Part shown: positions 16,985 through 25,039 of the stretch, in pieces
Layout: every line of letters starts with the position of its first letter
Position numbering within the stretch: the stretch's first letter is position 1
Source: Bacteroidota bacterium
GTDB taxonomy: Bacteria > Bacteroidota > Bacteroidia > Bacteroidales > F082
Reading direction: 5' to 3'
NCBI GenBank assembly: GCA_009773165.1
Contig: WOUZ01000001.1
Span: 310,001-374,000 of the forward strand
Length of the DNA stretch: 64,000 nucleotides
Notes under the pieces: generated by a model
Databases searched by the model: none
Told to the model about the DNA's origin: nothing
The model's input: only the letters and a program-made list of their open reading frames with translations
Translations under genes and position numbers: made by a program

Positions 16985-18325
16985 TTAATGAAACAGTTTT
17001 TCTACCTTGTGAACTGCATAAGGAAGCACAAAAACTACCACTTTGTCATTTTCCTGAACCTGAAAATCACCTAGAGCAATGTAGGCCTTCTCATCCCGAA
17101 CTACTCCTCCGATAATTACCCCTTCCGGAATATTAAGTTTATTGATGGGTTTTTTAGTAATTGGCGAACCTGGACGCGCAATCATTTCCATGGCGTCAGC
17201 ATCAATACCACTTAAGCACTTAAGTGTCAAAACTTCCGTACCCATAGTATAACGCACCATATAGCTTGCGGCGATCAATTTTTTATTTATAATTGTATCT
17301 ATTCCAATGTTTTGTGAAATATCAATATAATCAATATTCTCTACAAGTGCGATTGTTTTCTTAACACCGCTCATGCGGGCATGCAAACAAGTGAGAATGT
17401 TTGTCTCCGTATTATTGGTTACAGCAATAAAGGCGTCCATACTTGTGATATCCTCGTCTTCAAGTAATTGAATATTTCGGGCATCCCCATTTATAATAAG
17501 TGTATCTTCAAGATAATCGGTAAGAACCATGCAACGGTCTTTATCCTTTTCTATCATCTTGATATTCATCTCTTTTTCAAGGCGTTTAGCGGTAATACGT
17601 CCAACCCGTCCTCCGCCAATGATCATCACATTGTGAATTTCATGCTCAACTTTTCCACCCAGCTCAAGTAGCTGATCAATAGCATCAGGTTTAGTAATGA
17701 CATAAGCAAGGTCATTGGCCTGAAATTGATCATCACCTCTTGGAATGAACGTGGAACGTTTTCTATGAATAGCTACTGCCCTGAAATTAAGATTCTTATA
17801 TTCATTAGCTATTTGATTCAACGACATATTTATCACCGGAGCTGTAGCTTCAAGCTTGATCATAAAAAGCTGAAGTTTACCATCAGAAAATTCAAAAACC
17901 TCTGTAGCAGCGGTTTGCTTAAGTAGTGATATGATTTCCTGAGCCGCTATATCTTCAGGTGAAATAAGCGCATCAATTCCCAGCTCCTGATAAATTTGCC
18001 TGTTTTGAAGGCTCAGGTTCTCCATTGTATTTACGCGGGCAATTACTTTCTTAGCTCCAAGTTTTTTTGCCAGGATACAGGTCATAAGATTCACATGTTC
18101 CTGATGAACAACTGAAATTAACAAATCAGCCTTTTTTACATTTGCCCGCTGCAAAACACTGATTGAGGTAGCATCACCATTGATTGTCATAAGATCCGAA
18201 TGAGATTCAACCATCTTTAGCAAATCTTCATGTGGATCGACAATAGTAATATTATGATTACTGTTTACAAGCGATTCGGCAAGATGCAATCCCACCTCAC
18301 CATCACCGGCTATAATTATATTCAT
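16985..18325 (-). CDS. trkA: Trk system potassium uptake regulator TrkA
   Basis: A 446-residue cytoplasmic protein with two tandem RCK units: Rossmann N domains starting at MNIIIAGDGEVGLHLAE (residue 1) and NVMIIGGGRVGRITAK (about 232), each followed by a TrkA-C domain. Two-unit TrkA is the usual form for gating TrkH through NAD(H) or ATP. A promoter-like element (CAAATGTA at 18350-18357, TACATTTG on the coding strand) inside the end of the upstream hydrolase gene could start a trkA-trkH transcript. Confidence 0.93.
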   Translation of the reverse strand: MNIIIAGDGEVGLHLAESLVNSNHNITIVDPHEDLLKMVESHSDLMTINGDATSISVLQRANVKKADLLISVVHQEHVNLMTCILAKKLGAKKVIARVNTMENLSLQNRQIYQELGIDALISPEDIAAQEIISLLKQTAATEVFEFSDGKLQLFMIKLEATAPVINMSLNQIANEYKNLNFRAVAIHRKRSTFIPRGDDQFQANDLAYVITKPDAIDQLLELGGKVEHEIHNVMIIGGGRVGRITAKRLEKEMNIKMIEKDKDRCMVLTDYLEDTLIINGDARNIQLLEDEDITSMDAFIAVTNNTETNILTCLHARMSGVKKTIALVENIDYIDISQNIGIDTIINKKLIAASYMVRYTMGTEVLTLKCLSGIDADAMEMIARPGSPITKKPINKLNIPEGVIIGGVVRDEKAYIALGDFQVQENDKVVVFVLPYAVHKVEKLFH

Positions 18326-18340
18326 TGAAAAAGATTAAAA

Positions 18341-19144
18341 TTAAGAAGACAAATGTAGGATATTAAACCGATCCCAATCAAGGGCTACATTAAATTTCTC
18401 TCTGAAAATCAGTAGCTCAGCATAGTTTAAGCTTACCTCAACGAGCATCTCCTTTTCTGCAACCGCTTGCGAAACCATAAATCCTTTAGCATCCAGCACA
18501 CATGAGTCGCCAGTGTAGTTGAAGTTTAATCCATCAACTCCTACACGATTTACGCCAATAACATACGACTGGTTTTCGATTGCTCTTGCAATAAGCAATT
18601 GCATCCAAGGCCATGATCTTACTGAGGGCCAGTTAGCTACAAACAAAAGTAAATCATAGGCAAACACCCCATCCAGAGAAGCATTTCTGCACCAAACCGG
18701 GAATCGGAGATCATAGCATATCATTGGCCTGATTTTCCATCCATGGAGTTCCACTGTTAGTAACTGATTTCCGGGTGTTATTTGTTCATGTTCGCCACCC
18801 ATCCTGAAAACATGTCCCTTGGCATAGGTTTCGTAGCTTCCATCAGGACGCATCCATATGAAGCAATTAAAAAAGTTTCCGCAATCCCTGAGCAGTATGC
18901 TTCCACATACGACTGCATTATACTGTTGGGCCCTAGCACTCATCCATGTCATTGCCGGGCCATTTATTTCCTCTGCAAAAACATGAGGATCAACAGGAAA
19001 TCCGGTAGTAAAAGTTTCGGGAAGGATAATAAGGTCGTTGGATTGCGTTTGCTGTTGCATTAAGTTATCAAACAACCTCAGATTCGCCTGAGGGTTTTCC
19101 CAAATCAGGTTGGCCTGCAAATAGGCTATTCTTAAATCCTGCAT
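18341..19144 (-). CDS. Omega-amidase-like carbon-nitrogen hydrolase (Nit2/YafV type)
   Basis: A 267-residue nitrilase-superfamily enzyme with the catalytic Glu43 (LPETFTTGF), Lys109 (YAKGHVF) and Cys143 (MICYDLRFP) in the expected order and spacing. The PETFTTGF and ICYDLRFP signatures fit the omega-amidase group, which hydrolyses alpha-ketoglutaramate or alpha-ketosuccinamate. It overlaps the aminotransferase gene upstream by 13 bases. Aminotransferases that use glutamine and omega-amidases often work as a pair, the amidase pulling the reaction forward, and this gene order matches. Cytoplasmic. The exact amide substrate is not shown by sequence. Confidence 0.85.
   Translation of the reverse strand: MQDLRIAYLQANLIWENPQANLRLFDNLMQQQTQSNDLIILPETFTTGFPVDPHVFAEEINGPAMTWMSARAQQYNAVVCGSILLRDCGNFFNCFIWMRPDGSYETYAKGHVFRMGGEHEQITPGNQLLTVELHGWKIRPMICYDLRFPVWCRNASLDGVFAYDLLLFVANWPSVRSWPWMQLLIARAIENQSYVIGVNRVGVDGLNFNYTGDSCVLDAKGFMVSQAVAEKEMLVEVSLNYAELLIFREKFNVALDWDRFNILHLSS
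18350..18357 (-). promoter_or_regulatory. Putative internal promoter for trkA-trkH
   Basis: On the minus strand TACATTTG fits TAnnTTTG, about 25 bases before the trkA ATG and within the last codons of the hydrolase gene. A TTG-like -33 lies about 21 bases further upstream. This would uncouple K+ uptake from the amino-acid genes ahead of it. Confidence 0.35.
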
Positions 19145-20289
19145 AGGATTTCAGCAGCTTTGGAAAGTGTTTCTTCTTTTTTTGCAAAACAAACACGCAT
19201 CAGTTGCTGGCTTTGGTTCTGCTGATAAAAAGGTGCTAAAGGTATTAAAGCAATGCGATGCTCTTTTACAAGACGTTCGGCAAACACCATTTCCGGTTCA
19301 TCCGAAATGGCTTTATAACTCAATAATTGAAAATAGGTGCCATGACAAGGTATCAATTCAAAGCGGGAAGATTTCAGTTTTTCAGCAAAAAAGTCGCGTT
19401 TACTCTGATAAAATGCCGGAAGATGTGTGTAATTCGCATCGTCTTCCAGAAAATCGGCAATAGCATATTGAATGGGTGTATTGGATGCAAAAACTGTAAA
19501 CTGATGTAATTTTCTGAATTCAGCCGTTAAATCTGCAGGGGCCATAACAAAGCCTGTTTTCCAGCCCGTTGCATGAAATGTTTTTCCAAATGAACCAATA
19601 ACCATGCTTCTGTTTACCAAACCGGGAAAACAACAAGCACTTTGGTGTTTTTGGTTGTTAAAAATCAAGTGTTCATACACTTCATCACTTAACACTATAA
19701 TATCCGTATTGCGTGTAATAACATCCAACTGCATCATATCACTTTCGTCGAGCAGGCTACCGGTGGGGTTGTGTGGACTGTTAATGATGATCATCCGTGT
19801 TCGGTTTGAAATCATCCGCTTAACGTCATTCCAGTTTATTTTGAATAAGGGTGCTGTAAGCTCAACATATTTGACCAATCCTCCGTTAATCTTTACCGCC
19901 GGAGCATAGCTATCGTAAGCAGGTTCAAAAATGATGACTTCATTACCCTCTTTGATAAAAGCACTTATAGCGGTATAGATTGCCTGAGTAGCACCAGCTG
20001 TGATTGTAATTTCATTCTCTGGGTCGTATGAAACACCGTATGTTTTTTCAGCCTTCTGAGCTATAGCTTTTCGCAAAGGGAGCACCCCCGGCATAGGGGC
20101 ATACTGGTTGAAGCCCTTTTTCATATAATGATTTACCCTGGCAATAAGCTTTTCGGAAATGGGAAAATCTGGAAATCCTTGCGATAGGTTAATTGCTTGA
20201 TGATCAATAGCCATTTTCGACATTATAGCGAAAATAGATGTGCCTGATTGAGGTAGCTTCGAGAAAATCTGTCCGTCAAATGTTAGCAT
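19132..20289 (-). CDS. PLP-dependent aminotransferase, methionine/glutamine type (YbdL-like)
   Basis: A 385-residue fold-type I aminotransferase. The Schiff-base Lys236 is in SFGKTFHATGWK, with Asn174 (SPHNPTG) and Asp202 (SDEVYEH) contacting the cofactor. The N-terminal AINLSQGFPDFP and the FGKTFHATGWKTG segment are typical of the methionine aminotransferase/glutamine transaminase K group. It probably makes methionine (or aromatic amino acids) from the keto acid, with glutamine as donor, releasing alpha-ketoglutaramate for the adjacent omega-amidase. First gene of a minus-strand run ending at trkH; a promoter element (TATTTTTG) lies at 20321-20328. Confidence 0.88.
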   Translation of the reverse strand: MLTFDGQIFSKLPQSGTSIFAIMSKMAIDHQAINLSQGFPDFPISEKLIARVNHYMKKGFNQYAPMPGVLPLRKAIAQKAEKTYGVSYDPENEITITAGATQAIYTAISAFIKEGNEVIIFEPAYDSYAPAVKINGGLVKYVELTAPLFKINWNDVKRMISNRTRMIIINSPHNPTGSLLDESDMMQLDVITRNTDIIVLSDEVYEHLIFNNQKHQSACCFPGLVNRSMVIGSFGKTFHATGWKTGFVMAPADLTAEFRKLHQFTVFASNTPIQYAIADFLEDDANYTHLPAFYQSKRDFFAEKLKSSRFELIPCHGTYFQLLSYKAISDEPEMVFAERLVKEHRIALIPLAPFYQQNQSQQLMRVCFAKKEETLSKAAEILCRI

Positions 20290-20613
20290 GTTGGATGCAA
20301 TTTGTACTAATAGCTTTCTACAAAAATAAAATCTTTTTATCCCAAAAGAAATAATAAAGTTTTAGAAACGATCTAAATTGTATCAGAATAATGATAAGAT
20401 TCAGTGCGTGAAAGGATTAGCTTCGTTAAAAAAAAGTAATAAAAAGTTTTTGTTAAGAATTTGTGCAAGAAAACTACTAAAACGACATTTTATTCTTACA
20501 AAAACATTACAAATCATCAACAGTCGATTGTTGATAATTAATTTACGCCTTCACATTGAAGTAATTTTGGCAGCCTAACTTTACAGTCATAATTTTTCAA
20601 AAAAGTCGTTTAT
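20290..20613. other. Intergenic region between divergent genes
   Basis: This 324-base AT-rich gap separates the aminotransferase gene (minus) and phoH (plus). It holds TATTTTTG on the minus strand at 20321-20328 (about 32 bases before the aminotransferase ATG) and TAATTTTG on the plus strand at 20562-20569 (about 45 bases before the phoH ATG), both fitting the -7 consensus. The 66-codon ORF in it has no protein-like features. I see no RNA gene or repeat. Confidence 0.5.
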
Positions 20614-21951
20614 ATGCCTGCAATAAAAGAAAAAGTCAAAAAGATTTTTGTCCTTGACACCTCAGTTATCATTTATAACCACAACGCAATCAACACTTTT
20701 GAAGAAAACGATGTGGCAATTCCAATCACTGTTTTTGAAGAGTTGGACAATTTCAAAAAAGGTAACGACACCAAAAATTTTGAAGCAAGGGAGTTTATTC
20801 GCTTCATGGATAAAGTATCGGGAAAGACCAGCATGAAAAACTGGAAGCGTTTGAATGGCCCGAGCAAAGGACGTTTTAAGGTTTTGATGGATGAAAAAAG
20901 CAGTCCTGATGCCTGTGAAATATTTGGAAGCGACAAACCCGATCATCGTATTTTGAACGCTGCACTGAAACTGGCAGAAGAAAACACAGATAAAAAAGTT
21001 ATTCTGGTTTCTAAGGATGTAAATCTGCGATTGAAAGCCAAGTCATTAAGTTTGCAGGCAGAAGATTATGAAACCGGTAAAATTAAAGATGTTGAATCGC
21101 TCTATACCGGCAAAACGAATATGGATGATATATCATCCGAGGTCATTGACAAGCTGTATCAGCAAGGGTTTTGCTCAATCGAAGAAATTGGGCTTACAAA
21201 GGCAGTACCTAATCATTACTTTGTTTTAAAAAGTCCCAAAAACTCAACCCTTGCTTATTACAATCCAATTACACAGCGTATCGAACGTATTGAAAAACAA
21301 GCTATTTCACATATCATGCCACGCAATGCAGAACAAGTTTTCGCGTTGCATGCACTTCTTAATCCTGAGGTGAAATTGGTTTCTATCCAAGGCATTGCAG
21401 GAACGGGGAAAACACTTTTGGCCCTTGCTGCTGCCTGGGAGCAACGCAGAAACTACAAACAAGTTTATCTTGCTCGCCCAATTGTTCCGCTAAGCAACAA
21501 AGACATCGGATTTCTGCCCGGCGACATCAAGTCAAAACTCAATCCCTATATGGAACCTTTGTGGGATAATCTGAAATTCATTCAAAATCAATACGGTGAA
21601 GAAGATAAAGAGTATAAAAGAATTACAGAAGCTATTGAAAAAGAAAAACTTGTAATCACTCCTCTTGCCTACATCCGAGGCAGAAGTATTTCTAATGTAA
21701 TTTTTATTGTTGACGAAGCCCAAAACCTGACTCCTCATGAAGTAAAAACAATCATTACCCGTGCAGGAGAAAACACAAAAATTATTTTTACAGGTGATAT
21801 ATTTCAAATTGACACCCCTTATCTGGATGCTCACTCCAATGGACTTTCTTATCTCATTGATAAAATAAAGCATCACAGCATTTATGCCCATATCCGGTTA
21901 GAAAAAGGCGAACGGTCGGAGTTGGCTAATCTTGCAAACGACCTGCTGTAA
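20614..21951 (+). CDS. phoH: PhoH-family ATPase with N-terminal PIN domain (PhoH2)
   Basis: A 445-residue two-domain protein. The N-terminal PIN nuclease domain (about 10-150) shows the acidic residues Asp15 (VLDTSVI), Asp110 (KPDHRIL) and Asp135 (SKDVNLRLKA). The C-terminal PhoH ATPase carries a Walker A at 260-267 (GIAGTGKT) and a Walker B (FIVDEAQNL), with the LARPIVPLSNKDIGFLPG segment between. PIN-PhoH fusions studied in mycobacteria unwind and cleave RNA, so a role in RNA turnover is likely. Despite the name, no phosphate link is visible here. It is transcribed alone; polA follows after 195 bases. Confidence 0.92.
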   Translation: MPAIKEKVKKIFVLDTSVIIYNHNAINTFEENDVAIPITVFEELDNFKKGNDTKNFEAREFIRFMDKVSGKTSMKNWKRLNGPSKGRFKVLMDEKSSPDACEIFGSDKPDHRILNAALKLAEENTDKKVILVSKDVNLRLKAKSLSLQAEDYETGKIKDVESLYTGKTNMDDISSEVIDKLYQQGFCSIEEIGLTKAVPNHYFVLKSPKNSTLAYYNPITQRIERIEKQAISHIMPRNAEQVFALHALLNPEVKLVSIQGIAGTGKTLLALAAAWEQRRNYKQVYLARPIVPLSNKDIGFLPGDIKSKLNPYMEPLWDNLKFIQNQYGEEDKEYKRITEAIEKEKLVITPLAYIRGRSISNVIFIVDEAQNLTPHEVKTIITRAGENTKIIFTGDIFQIDTPYLDAHSNGLSYLIDKIKHHSIYAHIRLEKGERSELANLANDLL

Positions 21952-22146
21952 ATAGTATCAGCAAGGTTTTAAAAATGTTTGGTACTATCTGATTGATACC
22001 GATAAAAATTTCATTTTTAAGTTTTTGGACTTATGGAATGATCGGTCAATAGTAAGACCGAGGACATTATCATCTTTACGGAAGATTCCGGCATATGCCA
22101 AACTCCGCTGCAAATGCTTATTTTTACCCAATAATTCTGTAACAAC

Positions 22147-24948
22147 ATGTCTGATACAAAACCAAAACTTTTTCTTCTTGATGCTATGGCATTGATTTAT
22201 AGGGCCTTCTTCGCTCTTAACAAAAATCCGCGCATCAATTCAAAAGGACTAAACACTTCAGCAATTTTAGGTTTTGCAAATACCTTATACGAAGTAATAA
22301 AGAAGGAAAAACCTACACATATCGGAGTTGCTTTCGACACAATGGTCCCAACGCAACGCCATACCGATTTTCCGGCATATAAAGCCAACAGGGAAAAAAT
22401 GCCTGACGACCTGGCTGCATCTATCCCATATATTATTGATCTGATCAAAGCATTCAATATCCCCATTTTAGTGGTTGAAGGTTATGAGGCGGATGATGTG
22501 ATTGGTACTTTAGCAAAATCTGCTGAAAAAGAAGGGTTTATCACTTATATGATGACTCCTGACAAAGATTTTGGTCAATTACTTTCGGATAATATTTTCA
22601 TGTACAAACCTGCTCGTGCAGGCGAAGATCCTGTCATATGGGGCGTTCCTGAGATTTGTGAAAGATATGGGATCAAACGACCAGAGCAACTTATTGATAT
22701 TTTAGGTTTGATGGGTGATGCTTCCGACAATATCCCCGGAGTTCCAGGCGTTGGCGAAAAAACAGCATCAAAACTCATTGCAGATTACTATTCTATTGAC
22801 AATCTCCTTCTTAACCTGCACGAACTTAAGGGAAAACTGAAAGAAAATATCGAAAACAATATAGCTTCAGCAATTCAGTCGCGTCAATTGGCAACTATCA
22901 TTACTAATGTACCTATTGTATTTGATCCTGAGGCACTTATAATGGATCAACCGGATATGGAACGATTGAAAATACTGTTCGAGGAATTGGAATTCAGGAC
23001 ATTCGCTAAAAGAATGACAGATGATGCTATGCGTCAATCACGGGAATCAGGCTTTTCTACCACTAAATCTGGAGGAAATGATTTATTCAGTGGAATGGAA
23101 GAATCCACCGTGTCCGATTTTCAATCCACCACAAAAAAAACAATTTTCGACACCCCTCATGCGTATATTAGTGTTACGAATGAAGTTGAAATTCAGGAAT
23201 TGCTTCAAGAACTTTTAAGCACTTCATCAGTTTGTTTCGATACCGAAACAACTGCCATAGATGCACATACCGCTGAGCTTGTCGGAATGTCATTTGCAAT
23301 AACTCCACACAAGGCATGGTTTGTGCATCTGCCTGAAAACTACCACAATTGCCAGCAAATTCTATCTGTCTTTAAACCATTTTTTGAATCTCCTTCCATT
23401 CAAAAAATTGGTCAAAATCTTAAATATGACATTTCGGTGCTCAGTTGGTATGATATTGAGGTCAAAGGGCCGCTTTTTGATACGATGATCGCTCATTACC
23501 TTCTTGAACCCGATCAACGGCATAATATGGATGTTTTGGCCGAAACATATTTGAATTATTCACCGGTTTCGATCGAAACACTCATCGGTAAAAAAGGCAA
23601 AAACCAAGGCAGTATGCGCAATACAGATGCTGAAGCACTGAAGGAATATGCTGCTGAGGATGCCGACATAACGTTACAACTCAAACTTATTTTTGAGCCA
23701 CTGCTTCAAGAACTACAATTAACTGAATTGTTTGAAAAAATTGAGATGCCCCTTGTGCCTGTTTTGGCCTCGATGGAAGCCGAAGGTGTAAGAATCGATG
23801 CTGATACCCTCAAACAAATCGGTCAGGGTTTGGAGGAAGAAATCAAACAACTTGAGCAGGATATTTATAAGCTGGCAGGAACAACATTTAATATCGCTTC
23901 GCCTAAACAGCTTGGAGAGATCTTGTTTGAAAAACTTGGACTTACAACCAACGCGAAAAAGACCAAAACCGGACAATACCCTACAGGAGAGGAGGTCCTT
24001 AGTAAAATGATTCACTCACATCCGATAGTTCAATTGATTCTCGATTACCGATCACTTACCAAACTAAAATCAACATATGTGGATACCTTGTCCGATTTGG
24101 CGAATCCGCGCGACGGAAGAATACATACTTCTTATAATCAAGCTGTTGCTTCAACCGGAAGGTTGAGTTCAAACAATCCAAACCTGCAAAATATCCCTAT
24201 TCGCACCGAACGCGGTCGTGAAATCAGAAAAGCATTTGTTCCCCGAAATAATCAATACACCTTACTGGCAGCCGACTATTCACAGATCGAATTGCGTATA
24301 ATAGCTCATTTAAGTGGTGACACCGGAATGATTGAAGCATTCAATCAGGGTCTCGATATTCATACAGCTACTGCATCAAAAGTTTATAATGTTGATTTAA
24401 AAGATGTTACAAAAGAAATGCGAAGAAATGCAAAAATGGTCAATTTTGGGATCATTTATGGTATTTCTGCATTTGGACTTTCCGAACGTCTGGGTATCAG
24501 CAGAAGTGAAGCAGCTCAGATCATTCAAAGTTACTTCAGAGAATATCCGGGAATCAAAGCTTATATGAATACTCAAATCGAACTTGCCCGTAAACAAGGT
24601 TTTGTAGAAACAATGCTGGGCCGCCGGCGAATGTTGCGCGACATCAATAATTCGAACAGTGTTGTCAGAGGTTTTGCTGAACGAAATGCTATCAATGCAC
24701 CTATTCAAGGCACTTCGGCTGATATGATCAAAATTGCTATGATTCAAATACACAACGAAATGGCACTGCGTAAAATGCAATCAAAAATGATTTTACAGGT
24801 TCATGATGAGCTTGTATTTGATGCTTTTAAGCCCGAAATACCTGTTTTGAAGGAAATCGTAGCTGAAAAAATGAGGAATGCACTCCCACTTTCTGTTGCT
24901 GTTGAAACCGAAATGAATACAGGTGAAAACTGGCTGGAAGCTCATTAA
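22147..24948 (+). CDS. polA: DNA polymerase I
   Basis: A 933-residue protein with all three domains: 5'-3' flap exonuclease (about 1-290; EGYEADDVIGTLA, TPDKDFGQL, LMGDASDNIPGVPGVGEKTA), 3'-5' proofreading exonuclease (CFDTETT, then FDTMIAHYLL and the AAEDADITLQL motif, so its acidic residues look intact), and family A polymerase (LAADYSQIELRI motif A, RRNAKMVNFGIIYG finger helix, QVHDELVFDA motif C). It fills gaps and removes primers in replication and repair. Thermus-like enzymes have lost proofreading; this one seems to have kept it. The 195-base gap upstream holds no promoter I can call confidently. Confidence 0.97.
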   Translation: MSDTKPKLFLLDAMALIYRAFFALNKNPRINSKGLNTSAILGFANTLYEVIKKEKPTHIGVAFDTMVPTQRHTDFPAYKANREKMPDDLAASIPYIIDLIKAFNIPILVVEGYEADDVIGTLAKSAEKEGFITYMMTPDKDFGQLLSDNIFMYKPARAGEDPVIWGVPEICERYGIKRPEQLIDILGLMGDASDNIPGVPGVGEKTASKLIADYYSIDNLLLNLHELKGKLKENIENNIASAIQSRQLATIITNVPIVFDPEALIMDQPDMERLKILFEELEFRTFAKRMTDDAMRQSRESGFSTTKSGGNDLFSGMEESTVSDFQSTTKKTIFDTPHAYISVTNEVEIQELLQELLSTSSVCFDTETTAIDAHTAELVGMSFAITPHKAWFVHLPENYHNCQQILSVFKPFFESPSIQKIGQNLKYDISVLSWYDIEVKGPLFDTMIAHYLLEPDQRHNMDVLAETYLNYSPVSIETLIGKKGKNQGSMRNTDAEALKEYAAEDADITLQLKLIFEPLLQELQLTELFEKIEMPLVPVLASMEAEGVRIDADTLKQIGQGLEEEIKQLEQDIYKLAGTTFNIASPKQLGEILFEKLGLTTNAKKTKTGQYPTGEEVLSKMIHSHPIVQLILDYRSLTKLKSTYVDTLSDLANPRDGRIHTSYNQAVASTGRLSSNNPNLQNIPIRTERGREIRKAFVPRNNQYTLLAADYSQIELRIIAHLSGDTGMIEAFNQGLDIHTATASKVYNVDLKDVTKEMRRNAKMVNFGIIYGISAFGLSERLGISRSEAAQIIQSYFREYPGIKAYMNTQIELARKQGFVETMLGRRRMLRDINNSNSVVRGFAERNAINAPIQGTSADMIKIAMIQIHNEMALRKMQSKMILQVHDELVFDAFKPEIPVLKEIVAEKMRNALPLSVAVETEMNTGENWLEAH

Positions 24949-25013
24949 TTTACATTTCTTGTTCCAAACTGACTATTTAACAGCAAACATCATTTCATCA
25001 ATACTGAAACAAA

Positions 25014-25021
25014 TACCTTTG
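25014..25021 (+). promoter_or_regulatory. -7 promoter element fixing the start at 25040
   Basis: TACCTTTG matches TAnnTTTG, 18 bases before the ATG at 25040. It shows that the ORF-track start at 24923, which overlaps polA, is too long. Confidence 0.55.
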
Positions 25022-25039
25022 TATCAAATATTTCAATCT

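Noticed and set aside
20378-20578. 66-residue ORF between the aminotransferase gene and phoH
   Set aside because: Lys-rich translation of AT-rich promoter DNA; it contains a promoter-like element for phoH.
24923-25039. Longer start of the type IX cargo gene
   Set aside because: It overlaps polA and lies before a -7 element; the ATG at 25040 begins with the export signal.
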